DNA from: Siphonodentalium dalli
Lineage: Eukaryota > Mollusca > Scaphopoda > Gadilida > Siphonodentaliidae
Assembly: GCA_032622095.1 (NCBI GenBank)
Contig: CP136063.1
Coordinates: 88,139,980 to 88,203,979 of the forward strand
Length of the DNA: 64,000 nt
Direction of reading: 5' to 3'
The notes beneath the pieces are model-generated. The model saw nothing but the letters and a program-made list of their open reading frames with translations. It was not told the DNA's origin and ran no database searches. Both the position numbers and the translations under genes were made by a program. Shown in pieces: positions 32,371-46,200 of the stretch. Each line of letters starts with the position of its first letter. Position 1 is the stretch's first letter.

Positions 32371-32862
32371 GGTCATATAGAGTATTAGACCTCCTCGGAT
32401 ATCCGCAGTTTCGTCCATGCTTAATCCGAATTGCTACGGTCGGGTGCAATGTAGTTTCCAGTAATTATTTGGGGACACCTGTTTTATAGGCCAAAGTCAT
32501 ATCCGAAGGCCGCAGACCTAAGTTCGGGGAGGGAGGGGTGACCCCCCCTGGAACTATGTACTGTCATAAAATGACAATTTATTGCTTTATTTGATGATTT
32601 AGTGTTAGTTTTGTTTGTTTTCTAGTAGTAATGGTCAAAAACAAATTATTTGAGGACTTTCCCCCCCCCCCCCCCAATAATTTTTTTTTGTGGGCGTCAG
32701 GAGTTTGGGCGCCCATACCTGTTACAGGTACCAAAACTGGCCTGGAAACTACCCTGGTCGGGTGCAAATGCACGAGAAGTCATATTGGTCATATAGAGTA
32801 TTAGACCTCCTCGGATATCCGCAGTTTCGTCCATGCTTAATCCGAATTGCTACGGTCGGGTG
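32371..32862. repeat. Exact 76-bp direct repeat flanking an insertion
   Basis: 32371-32446 and 32787-32862 are identical (GGTCATATAGAGTATTAG... to CGGTCGGGTG). Between them TGTAGTTTCCAG (32450) and CTGGAAACTAC (32743) are inverted, and a CCGAAGG / GGGTGACCCCCC block resembles the 1753-3082 element. Confidence 0.8.
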
Positions 32863-33074
32863 ATAGAGACTACTAGAGCAATAAAACAGCGTACCTCTTT
32901 GTTTTGTTTGGCCTAATTTTTATACAATAGTCTTATACAACCCGATTACATCCAGTTGACAAAATACTAAGGGAAATATTAAATGTATTCATTGAAATGT
33001 GTCTTAGTAGCTAAATGTATGGTCAGTTGTTGACAGATTATGTAAATCTATTCGTTAAGCTGAGCGGCAGGATC

Positions 33075-34011
33075 ATTACTCTCGTGTCTGGAATATAAGT
33101 GCAGGGTGGAAAAACCAACCAGAATTCATATAAGTGCAGACTTGAATATAAGTGCAGGGCGGAAATTTTTTATGGAAATATAGGATATCAAAATTGTGTT
33201 TCTAAATTGTGTTAATATAATTTAATTAGCAAATTGGCCGGTTTCACATCGCAATATGCGATACAAAATCCTGGTACTGCGAACAACAATCATATGTTCA
33301 TTAGCAATACACCGATAGCCGGTCGGTATTAGCAGATTTAATAGCACAATTTGGATTACCCCCCTGGATTGCATTGCTAAAGTCGTATCTACATAATGAC
33401 GTAGTGTCACGGGATTCCGGCACGTGGTTATCGATTTTTCTGTATGACGTATGTGCGCGCGGTACAAATGCATACTTCCATTGGTTAATTTATAGCGGAA
33501 TCCCGGTTCCTGCATATTGATTTGTTTTGGTCCTTAACACAGCACATAGGCATGGCTGCGGATTAAATATACCGATTAGGATCGGAATTTAATCCCCGTG
33601 GTAATTCATAGCAAGCTCTGAATTGCTGCGTGATTTATCTTCAAAAATACTGCAAATGTATTTGTAATAGAGAGCATTGCGCTCTGCATGTTTTAAATCC
33701 ATGTTCCCACCGGCACCGGTGTTTCGGGAGTCCCGCGGAACTTCGACTCATTCAATCGGCTCCCTGTCAACAATATTACTATTCTGTTGACACTTGCTAG
33801 TACCGTGCAGAGATTTTATAAACAACACTCGATCAAGATTTGTTGTGGGTGAAAACAAAATCGCCTGTCAAGACCTGTCTTCCAAAATCACAATAGACAC
33901 AATACACAAAATTAAATAAACGTGCAGACTGGAATAAGCTTCGTGCAGGGTGGAAAATCTTCCGAAATTTAATAAACGTGCATGCACGTTTATTCCAGAC
34001 ACGAGAGTAAT
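33075..34011. mobile_element. TACTCTCG element, 937 bp, perfect 21-bp terminal inverted repeats
   Basis: Both ends begin ATTACTCTCGTGTCTGG. Subterminal direct repeats of the form GTGCAGGGTGGAAA lie at 33099, 33155 and, on the same strand, near 33943. No transposase. The right end is 135 bp upstream of the Staufen ATG exon. Confidence 0.8.
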
Positions 34012-34145
34012 AATTTATATTTTTAATGGGCCATAAGAAGCACCCATTGAATGGGCCATATGTTTATGAGCTGTCAGTATTCGAGAATCTGAAAATTATA
34101 GAATACTGCATAGTTTGCATGGAAATTATATATTTCTCTTTTCAG

Positions 34146-34255
34146 AATACAAAGATTGTTAAGATTAAGAATGTCTCAGTATATGAAAGGTCAAAATACT
34201 GGGTATAACTCAAATCCCATGCAAGGACAGGGAATGAATTCTATGAATGGCCCTG
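34146..34255 (+). CDS. STAU: Staufen coding exon 1 (ATG at 34171)
   Basis: The acceptor ctcttttcag ends at 34145 and 25 nt of 5' UTR precede ATG 34171. It encodes 28 residues starting MSQYMKGQN and ends in phase 1 at donor GTAAG 34256. The acceptor shows this is not the transcript's first exon. Confidence 0.85.
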
Positions 34256-37200
34256 GTAAGTATCTAGTTTCTATGACTTCATTCTATTTTCAAGTTATGT
34301 TTTCTATGCCTTCAGTTCCCCAACAAACAATTTATTTTTGAATGAAATGAAACATTTGAATGCTTCACTATGATATTCTAATACGACCACCCAGACTGCT
34401 GGTATGGCTAATGATATATATATAAAACCTTCTATTTTATTAGTTTTGGGGAAAATAGTTAAGTGCCGGGGAAGCTGCAGTTATCGGGACAAATTGATCA
34501 CGAATCCCAAATACATGGTCTGGGTATACTAATTAATTTAACTAATACTGAGGCCAATTTGTGAGGAGAAGTTAGCTAATACTCAAGATTCATCTCACAG
34601 TAATTTTAAACTCCCAACTGGCTAAGTCTGGAAAAGTTGTGGAATTTCATTGGTCCAAGATCATGGTAAATTCCAGAAAACCCTGGAAAAATCGATGGAT
34701 TTTCATCCCAGGATAGGTGTACGATCCCTGATTAAGAATACCTGCGATAGGATATTTACTAGTAACAATTGAGTTTATTAAATTTCTCTTTCCACACATG
34801 GAATTTATAGAATTAAAATGAGAAAGGATTCAGTGGAAACATGGTTTATAATATTTGGTGATACATGTATATCTTTACAGGTAATAAAAATTTTGTTGGA
34901 GGTATGAACCCAAATTCAAATCAAGCATCTCAGCAGTTTTCATACAGCAATGCTCAGTTTTCGAATCCTTATGGCGGTGGCATCCAAGTTCCACTCAAGC
35001 AATCATCGCAGCACCATATAACTGGACCACCTCCTGGTCACAGCACACTTAATTCTGCAGCAAACTCAATGCCGCCAATTCACAAAAAGATGAATGAGAG
35101 CACCCCGGAGCCGATTGGTCAGTTCAAGGCTGACACCAGTATGCCACCTCCTGTTAGCAAGCAACAGATGTCCCTACCACCACCAACGCAGGCAACTCAA
35201 TCGGTTCAGGTATTAAGCCAGTTTCATTTTCAATTTCCACTAGTACATAATTTTGCATTGTTAATTTGATTATTAAATAATCGAGTCATCATGTTGATTT
35301 TAACAAAATTTTCCATGTTTTGTCAAAATAGAAACAATAATATATACATCAACCTTAAAGTCATATGAAACACTACCCTGAGTTGTTCGGAACGAAACAT
35401 ATAACAAAGAATCGTCATAATAAAATAAGTTATTTTCATAAATTTGATTAGCACAATAATCAGAAAACAGCGTAATTGTTATTGTTTATAAACAAATTAC
35501 ATGCAGTGACTATTGTTGGCAGAATCATTGCCAGACCAGAGCTAAGGAGGTCAACCTATTAATGTTATTGTTATATTGCTGACCATAGATCTACCTATGC
35601 AAAATTATTAATGAAAAAAGAAAATCTAAATTTTTCAGATTGCCGCTGTCTATGCAGGATTTCTGTTTTAGTTTTGAGCAAAATGTAATTTATGTTCTGA
35701 AGGAAATGTTTAGATAATATGTTCATGTTCAACTAACAACCATAGTTCGTTCGAGTCATTTGTCAAAATTATTTTCTAAGCATTTCCCATCAATGATTAT
35801 GAATTCTTCTGCACTTGCATTTAAACCCTTTCAGTGCCAGGTCCGATTTTTGTATCAACCCATATACCCTGTGCCAATGCATTCTCTTATATATGCGAGT
35901 CGACCATAGGTCGCCTCGCATTTATAAGAGAATGCATTGGCCTAACAATTTTTCATCATTTGTTATTATTTTTTACAATTTTAATAATTTTTTCTTATAT
36001 TCTTTAACAGACTTATTTTGTAGGTTTAGTGCCATGGGCATCAAAATTATTACTATCAATACTTGGTGATAGTTTTGAGTTATAACATGCCCCTAAGGTT
36101 TTATCCAGTTTGTTTTTAAATTCGCTATAGCATGCTTAAGCATACCCAAAGAAAATTCAACCCCAAACAAAAAAATCTATAAAAAAAAGAAAAAAAATTG
36201 TTTTTGTTTTTTACAGACCGTAAATTAGGGCCGATGAGATCGGCCCCTGGCACTGAAAGGCTGTCGTCTGCTCATATATCCTTAATATCCCTCTAATTAG
36301 ATTCTCCCACTCATTCATTTGGAGAGATGTTGAGGATATATGTGCAGACAAGACGATTTGCTAATACAAGTACGAATGCATATTAATTGGTGGGAAATAT
36401 TTAAATAATAAGTTCAACAAACGTCCTATGGTCGTTTGTTGAACTTAATCATGTGAACATTTCCTAAGGGAACTACTCATCAATGAGTATTTGTATAAAA
36501 GGGTTAATCAAATCATCTCCGTTTATTTCAGCAATCAGTACAGTCTGCCCAGACTACTACGTCTCCACAAACATTATCCAATACAGCTGATTTGGCAAAC
36601 ACTAAAGAGAAAACACCAATGTGCTTAGTTAACGAACTTGCTCGTTATAATAAGGTGAGCTTATATGAATTGACCTATTCAGAGGGGTATTTTGTTTTAC
36701 CTGAATATCTTATTCAGACATTATACGCAGTTGGTCTCACCTTTGAGCTCATTCATTGAGGTAATTTTTCTATACCATTTTTGCTATGGGCGGGATTTTT
36801 AACATGCATTGTTGCATATGGGGCAGTCATTACTGTTGGGTCTTAGTTCGATTATGTGCCTAAAATGTCATTCTTAGACATTCTATGCAACGAGCCTATG
36901 TTCAAAATTCACAACCTGATACAGCAACAGCTCGACCCAAATGAAGAATAAAATATAACTTTCTCCAACTTTATTTAAAATAAGAATAAATTATATGGGG
37001 TATACTTCTACATGATGCAATGAACTGAATACTACTAGTATGCTTTAGTGACAAATATTTAATCAATACATGGGACTACCCGACCCAAATATGCCTGGGT
37101 CTGGTGGTCCCTCTTCCAGCACACTAAGCAATTGGCCCATATGTGCCCCTTTATACATGTCAGTTTGATTGAATAATGTGTGAAAAACTTGCAACTACAC

Positions 37201-40200
37201 ATGCAGAGATATGGCACTGAATGTAACTTACTTACTGTTTCACCTTGCCAAAAAGATGTCTCCTGAAGTTATTTACACTCCTGTTGCCTACTTCTCAATA
37301 TTTAGGTGGGTCAGTTTTCTCAATTGTTGTTATTATTAGGCACAATCTGCGAGAATTTTAATATTATATACGATTTATTTTAAGATCCAACATCAATACA
37401 CCTTGATTGACGAACAAGGCCCGGCCCACAAGAAGCTATTTACTGTGAAACTGAAGTTAGGAGAAGAGGAGTACACAGAGTCGGGGCCGAGTATTAAGAA
37501 GGCACAGCACTCGGCTGCCGCAGTAGCACTGGAAGAAACGAAGCTGAAGCACCCACCAAACAAGCAGCCAAGGCCAAAGTTCCCTATAGGTACTCAACTT
37601 ATATACAGTAATGCCCTAAATAATCTACTCCTTAACTACAGCAGATTTATGGGTAATTTTTCAGGATTTAGTCGGAAATATGGCTTGTTGCCATTCCAGC
37701 CCTCATAATTGGCTACGGCAATCGGCAATGCCGAAGCCATTTGCTGAAGCAAACTGGGCCACGGTAAAGGGTTGCCGTAGCAGATTGCCGAAGCCAAAAA
37801 ATCTGAATTAAAAGGGCTGCCATTCATAGGAAAGCTCTCAGTGAGTAATTACTATACTGATACTAGGGTCTCAGGCCTGAAATTAAAAGAATTGTCTTTG
37901 GATTTGACGAAAAATCGGTTTGGACTTTCAAATAAGAAAATACCTAATAATTTAACCCTTTCTTTGCTATTAAAGTGATGTGAAACATTACGGTAGGGTG
38001 ATCAAAGTGAAATGGAGTATAATCTTGCTCACAATTGTTATTTTTAGAAATATTTTATCCAAATTGACAATGCACACCGTCATTCTTATATATCAATTAA
38101 ATGCAGTGACTCTCGATGACGAAATTGTTTTCATTAATTAACTTTCTTCTGACCTTATGGTTGCAGATGGAAGTACCAACACTCCAACAGTGGAGCTGAA
38201 TGCCCTGGCTATGAAGCGCGGTGAGCAAGCTTTCTACAGATCAATTGAACCTCGCTACCCGAACTACTATCCACCACAGAACTTTGATTATCGTGGCATG
38301 TACAGTCAAAGGTGATTATCTTATTATCGTGGCATGTACAGTCAACGGCTATTATCCATTTCTATACTAAATGGATTCTCCCTCTCAGTTATAAAAGTAT
38401 ACATTGGGATTTTTCTATTATTCATCTGGAGGGGTTTTCAGGAAAAGTAAGCAGACAGATGATTAAAGTGCCAAATGAGTCCTGTTTACTGGAGGGAAAT
38501 GTTCAGATAATAGGTTCAACAAATTACCTATTGTTTGTTGAACTTATATTTCTGAACATTTTCTAAGTGATCATTTCATCAATGAGTAATACAGTATAGA
38601 GAGGGTTAATATCTGATTATTGCAGCCCTCGACATTAGCTATATACGGCAATGCCATGGAATAGGCTGCATAAGCCAATTTAGACTATCATGCAATTCTA
38701 AGGCAATGTCGTAGCAGAAAAATACAGAAGGGTTGTTGTGTCATATGCCAAGGTTTCCGCTATAGGGGCAGCGGGTCACTTTTCCCACACCCAAATTTCC
38801 CCTCCGATATTCTCCTACCCGATCCACAGATTATTATCTAAAACTGATCAAATATATAACATTGCTGCTGTGCCGTACCTATAATATACATACAACTGAT
38901 GTGTTTATCTGCCACTAAATAAAACTCAAGAGGTAGTAATAAATAAAGATAATTTTGTTTGCCCACTAACGCTGATCACAAAAGTGAACCATTTAGCAGG
39001 AAAAGAATGCTTTTCAGGGCTGCACACATTGATGTGAATAATAACTGCCGCTATCAACAAGACGCAAAATATGTGCACGTCCATGTACACGGCAATTGGC
39101 CAGCTCAAATTCGTAATATTTCAGTTGAAAGTTACAGATAAATGTTCAATTTTATTGACCAATTAGTCGGGATAATGAAGTTTCAGAAATTGCAGTTCAA
39201 ACTACCGACTTTATTTTCACACAGAAACAAATGTTTTGGTCATGCACTTTTTACCCACATCAATTCAAAAATAAATTGCACACTTATTCTAAGAGAGTTT
39301 ACAATAATGGTGACAAAAGTCAACGACCTACTGCATGTAGTTCGTGTTGACTGTGTAGCCACTTATCAATCCGTAGGTTCCAGAACAAAAAGCTTCCGGA
39401 CCATTTCCCATGTGGTATAACATTTCTTTTCGGTTCGCATTCCCATTTTTGCAATGACATGCTTCCTCATTTCAGTTTCGTTTGGCAACGCCAACACATT
39501 CACTGTAAAATTCTAGACTAATTCCCTCTTGTGTTCAGCTATCAGATGCAAAATACGGATCGTGGAACGGACTTGACCGAGCACCGAGAACGCAGTTTTT
39601 TGTATTTTGCTCGGTGCGGTTTCTCGGTGTTGTCTCAACACCGAAACCTCGGTGTTAAAACCGACACTGTTACAACTCTACAGTCAAACACTGTGGATGT
39701 GGCTTGGGTGAATAAGTTCAAAAGTGTGAATATTAATTGCCTTTGCAGGAAGCTATTGATTGGTCGAGCATCATTGTTCTTTACGATCACTCGCTGTTAT
39801 CACTTTCATTGGCACGATACCTCCCATTTGAACTAATTTATTCCATGGGTGTCTCTAGATCCAGTCGATTGGATCTTGGTCTAGCTTGAGTGAGACTGGT
39901 TCCTTTCACGATCTTCAGGTACCATTACCAAAGACCACCAAGAGTATACTGCGTTTCTCTAAAAGTTGGTCAGAGGGAGTTCTTTGGTGAAGGTCCAACT
40001 CGTCAGGCCGCACGCCACAATGCTGCCACCAAAGCAGTTAGGATCCTAAAGAGTCTGCCATTACCGGAGATAGATCCCGACAAGGCTGAGAACGGCGAGG
40101 CAACAACACCGACATCGGAGGATCAATATGAGGATGGTAAATATCTATTTTTAATTTATTAAACATTTAGTGATGAACCGATATGGGGAAACCACCATCG

Positions 40201-43200
40201 GCTGATAGTCAGTTGTTAAAATTAGTAATCTGCCAATGCCGATGCCAATTATACTATATACAGTACAAAACATGCAATGTTGATACCTTTTATAAACAAA
40301 ATTCAACGTTACTATTTAGACACGCAGTAGTAGCAGTACATTCAATAAAATTGATTATCTCCTGATCTAGCTGCACAGTGTAGTCACAGTTACCGAATAC
40401 AATACAAAAAATAAATAAATAATGTGTTTAATTGATAATACTTTGAACATTTATCATCAAGCAATGAAGATATTTATCCATAGGTAGATTTAAGATTGCC
40501 CACAATATGTGAACTGTGATGTATTACATCATAGTTATGTGAAGTGTTAAAGGATATGTTAAAGTCAACCCAATGTGTTGTTACGTTTTGACATTTATTC
40601 ACTGTGTTAGCCACCATGTACTGTTTAAATAGAATAGACTGACCATACTTGCCAATACATACCATACAACACATAAAGCAACTGTTTATTTGAAGGTTCT
40701 TTTACTGTTTACTCACTTTGCTGTGAAAACAAATGGAACAGCAGGGTTTTTTTGCCGATGACAATTATAAACAGATAACCCGAATATCGGCTGATTCTGA
40801 TTGCTGTTCCATTTAATCTGTTCATCACTATTAATATTGTTCCTAGTATGCCAAAATCTGGTACACCTGGAGATGAAATCAGCTCAGATAACCCCCTCGT
40901 CTTATAAAGCATTAACCCTTTCTATCCTAAATAAATGATCCAAGCCTGAGTTTAGTGTGCCTGTCATTTGCAGAATGAGGTCCCCAGAGGTTGAATTTAG
41001 TGACGCTATCCCACATTGTGGGATAGAATCACTAAATTCACCCTCTGGGGACCTCATTCTGCATTGCCTCATTGGCTGGGAGACATACTCAGATTGGAGT
41101 TCCCAAATGGGTGAATATTGTGATTTACACCCATTGGGAACTTCGATAAGCAATGTGTCGTCTGCCAATTTGGGGATATAGAGAAACTAAACTAAAAAAG
41201 AAAGAGAATCTATGTGAAGAAGTTTCTATAGAAATTTGATAATAAAGACTTTCCAGAGAAGATGAGGCCTAAGCAGAATGAGGTCCCCAGAGGGTGAATT
41301 TAGTGATGCTAGCCTGTTATGCGGAATAGCATCACTAAATTCACCCTCTGGGGACTTCATTCTGCAAATGACAGGCACACTAAACTCAGGCTTGAAATTA
41401 TCCCGTTCAGTTAGTATCGCTGTGGTAGTGCTGCGTCAGTCCTCATATACTCTTGTACCAAATCTTGAGTACTTCTATGCCTCTTCTCTTGTACCAATTC
41501 TCAGCTGTTTTCGCATTACCATTTGAATAAGCTGTTAGTTTCTATTGTTGCATTTTTCAGATGACCTGAAATCAGAAATTAGCCTAGTGCATGAAATTGC
41601 TCTCAAACGGAACATGTCAGTCTCATTTGAGGTAAGCTATTCTGATTCTGAATCATTTCTTCCTTTTACAGCCATTTATATTTGTGGCTTGGCTGCTTCG
41701 GAACTTCACACAATTAATTCGGATGATCTTTGTGTAGTTTCGAAGATTTTCAACTGGAAGACCTACAAGTTTTTCCAGGAGTATTAACTGTTTCTACTGG
41801 TTTCTGTACTAAATGTTCATTAATGAGTAATATCTCTTAAGAAATGTTCAGATAATAAGTTCAACCAACATTATGAACTTATTATCTGAACATTTCCCCC
41901 CAATAAATAGGACACTTTCTGCACTCCAATAAATAGGACACTTTCTGCACTTTTATTATCTGTCATCTGCTTATTTTTCCTGAACACTCCTCCACATAAA
42001 TAATAGACCATTACAATGTATTCTTTTATAACTGAATGGGGAGAATCCACTTTGTAATGTAAGGGTTAATTCTGATGTTCTTCTTTCTGCCTTACCTCAG
42101 GCCAAAGTAAAAAATATTTGTGGTAAGTGTTTTCCTACCTACCGTATTTTAAACCTTCTATCCTCAAGTTTTTTTCATGCTTTTCAAAAAATTCTTCAGA
42201 ATTTGTTATAAAAAAAAAAAAATTCACATTATACAGTTTATACGAGGAAAAGCATAATTAATGTATGTCATCAAAATCTTCCAGAAGACACAAAAAAATG
42301 TAAGAATATGTCAAAATAAAAAAAGTTAATTAAACAATAACATTTCAAGCCTACCAACTGACCCTAATTTTTTCTGACATGTAACCTGAACCAGACGTTT
42401 ATTTTTCCTTGACCTCATAAAGACTAATAGAAACTACACATAATAGCTTAATTGTCATTATGTTTGTTACTAAAATTGTAATATTTCAGTCCATTAATAG
42501 GCTCATTTGTGGAATAAAATTGTCATCCAAAATAACTAGAGTTGCTATACAATTTTCTTTCTGATTTTACAGATCTGTAGGCATTTTCTATGGTAAATTA
42601 GATAGTTATTTTGATCTATGAATATTCACTGACTCAAGGTACCATATTGATTTTATTCAAGCATCATATATCTTAAATAAATCTTAGTCAATTTAGTCTC
42701 ATTTTGGACTTTTGTAGGTGATCCGAGAAACTGGTCCACCACATATGAAAAATTTTGTCACACGCTGCGCTGCTGGGGATATAGTAACGGAGGGTGAAGG
42801 TAACAGCAAACGACTGTCCAAGAAACATGCAGCCGAGAGAATTCTAGAAGAACTGAAGAAGTTACCTCCCATGCCTCAGGTGTTCATCAGGCCACGACCT
42901 AAAGTGACTCAAAACAAAAAGAAGGGCAGAAACCTTATCAAGGTATGATTACATGGCACTTTTAGAATGGTGGTGATATTTGCATGATTATAAAATCTCG
43001 CATTATTGACAAACTAAACATTCAAATTCTGTGCCAACAAAACATCTATTTTCAAGAACTATAAACAGTTTCATTTCCTAGATTATATAATTTATATTGC
43101 GTGGGGCGAAAAATGTTAATCTTAATAGTAATCATGGTTCTTTCAGAATTCAAAGACAATGCATTCCTCCTGCAACCCTCTCAATTCAGATTTTTTGGCT

Positions 43201-46200
43201 TCGGCAATGCACTATGGCAACCATTGCCATGGGGCCAGTTTGCATCAGAAAGTGGCTTCGCATTGCTAATTGCCGTAGCCAATTATGAGGGCTGCTCCTG
43301 AAAGTGTTGAAATTTAGCAAGCCCAATGTGCTGGACTAAAATCGATACCTTTATCAATATCTCTTTAAAAAATTCTATTGTTTCGGTCGATGATTAAAAT
43401 TAAGCTGGGATTATGGTGATTATTGATCTCACCAATTGACTACATCAGCTATTGACTATATTTTTTTCTTAGGTGGAGAAAGCAGATCCAGCTTTTGGTG
43501 TTGGTATTAATCCCATCAGTCGCTTGATACAGATAATGCAGGCCCAGAAGAAGAAGGAACCGGTGTACTCCTTACTAGCTGAGAGAGGGCTTCCCAGGAG
43601 GAGGGAGTTTGTGATGAAGGTATGGATTCCTTTTTTGGCTCGATTGGAGCTCCCCTGACAAATATTTGGATTCATGGAATTTATACTCATTATTGTAGTT
43701 GGAGCCAGGTGTTGGAGCATAGAATATTTATGTACTATTAAAGGGGACTACCCTAAATCGGGTCATTTATAGGACCAACTCCTTTTGCGCTCTCATTATA
43801 CACCCTTTTAAAAAAAAAGGGGGGTACAGTCAATTTTGCTTTATTGCATAGCGTCGGTGCATGGCTTTTCTTATGCAGTTAACCCTTTACCCAACAGAAC
43901 GGCCCTGTGCCAATGCATTCTCTTATATAAGAGAATGCATTGGCACAGGGCATAACTGTAACTATCACAATGTGGTCAAGGAGCCGGATCCAATGATATC
44001 CATATTTGTATGGTTCTATTGAGACAGACCGAAGATATTTTAGGCTGTTGAAGCTTTATTTGGCCGGTTTGTTGGGTAAAGGGTTAACCGAATATGCATA
44101 AAGCCGAAATCACAAAAAAAAGAAGCACAAGCCGTTTTTCTATCACCAGCATCAGTCTAGAAATACAGTGAATTGTTCATGTTTCGTTCATTCAATTTCA
44201 TCATCAATTTAGTTTCTTTAAAAAAAATAATATCTAAAGAGCTTCATCTATATTAATTTAATGTTATTCCGTATTATATTATCATCTACGATTGTAAAAC
44301 GTTCAAAAATGTTCAAGAATAAAACGATGTTCTTGTCGGGAACGGCAACCCCCATTGATAATAAACTCACTATATACATGTTTATATTTAAAATATATCC
44401 AATCAATCAGTTAGAAATGCATTACACACATGTAATATTAAACAAATAATCATTAACTACCCACCAAGTATCAGTTAATAGCCACCAAGAACTGGTAAGA
44501 AAAACGCCAATGTTTCCCGATAAAAATATAAAAATACTATTTTCGTTTGTTTCACGTTATGTACGGTAGTTGCCGTTTATTTTCGGTAATTTTGTTTGTT
44601 TAAAAATAAATAGGTATATGAAGAGCCTAACCTATATTAAATTGTGTCAATTTAATGTTATGTGATATTATATCATCATCTAAAATGCAGTAATGTTGAA
44701 GAATAAAACTGTTTTCAGTTTCCCCCTATTCTAAATACTGCACACATGCGTAATTTATTCAATACAATACCTATAAGAAATGCATGCCATCAACGTAATA
44801 TAATACAAAAACAAACATTTGTTATCACCCAACCATCTATCCATGTAGCCAACTAGAAAAACTAAAAAAAATCAAATATATCATGCATATTTGTGAGTGC
44901 AATTTACGAATCTATATTGAACTATGGGAAGAGGCATAACTCTATTCATTAAATGCAACATTAATTTTGGGGAAATAAAGTGTCTTCAAAAATTAAATAA
45001 AATCACGATCTGATAATTAATCAGTGCACAATCACACCAAAACAATTGAGTAGAAACTGTCAAACGTAAATGTTTGCTGAATTGAGCCCCAATATAGTTT
45101 TAATTAAACACTGAAACAGTGTATGACACCTTCTTTAATTGGTACGCTCACAAATGACTCCAAGCAACATGACAGTTCAATGAAGGTTATTGTTTTGATA
45201 GCGCGTACTCCTGTCTGGACCATTTCTTTAGTGACCTCATTGACATTGCTATGATTTCATTTTGTGCTGCGGCTGCAGTTAATGGAATTAGGTCAAATTC
45301 ACACCTCAATGCATGCATATTTGCAACGACTTGATTAATCTTTTGTTATCACCACAGAAGCTGTTTTGTTTCCCAGAAGTCGGTGATTTCTAAGAAGTTG
45401 GAGCATGAATAAATATTGAAGACCTGTTAAATAGGGGTTATTTAAATTTAGACAAAATAAATCACTTTGTGTTGCGAAGACAATAATTTGATGATTTATT
45501 TCTGAACTATTTTCCGTAACCTCGCGTAATTAGAGCTACCATGTCATTCGCGGAAAATCTTGGTTTCAACACAAACTGACCGGGAAACTGGAATGATTGT
45601 GCAGGTGTTTACAAACTTGCATTTTATGAAGCTGACACAATTCAACAGATTCTCTTAATCTGATAGAATTCCTGGAAATATTATTTGATCTTTCAATAGG
45701 ATTATCAGAATCTGACATAAATTCCAGGAATCAATTGCGCCGGTGATTACAAACGCCATGTGTTTAGTCGGCGTCTTGATACTTCATTGATGGAATTCCC
45801 GGAAACTTCCTTCTTTTCACTTATCGGAATTGCAACCGGAACTGCATGTGTTTACATACGTTTTTTAAAGGAAATAAGGAAGCATACAGGAATTGTTTGT
45901 GAACAGAAGCATGTTAGAAGAAATAGAAAGCACTTTCGGTTTAGTTGACTTCCTTGTTGGGGGGAATTCCCGGAAATCTTCCTTTCACATTGAATTCTCA
46001 GAATTGCAACTGGAACTTCAGGTGTTTACAAACGTTTACAAACTCAACAAACAACCAAATAAATATACAAATTTAAATAAATCATGCAATTCACAAATAA
46101 ATATGGAAATGTACAGGAAATGTGTGTTAACAGAAGCATGTTACTGAGAAGAGATAGAAAACCACATGTGTTATGAAATTGAAAATTGCCGTCTTCGCTC

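Noticed and set aside
33222-33515. 97-codon minus ORF as a transposase
   Set aside because: No recognisable catalytic motif; element appears non-autonomous.
39142-39420. 92-codon ORF as an extra Staufen exon
   Set aside because: Exons 5 and 6 join in perfect phase across it, inside the conserved dsRBD2.
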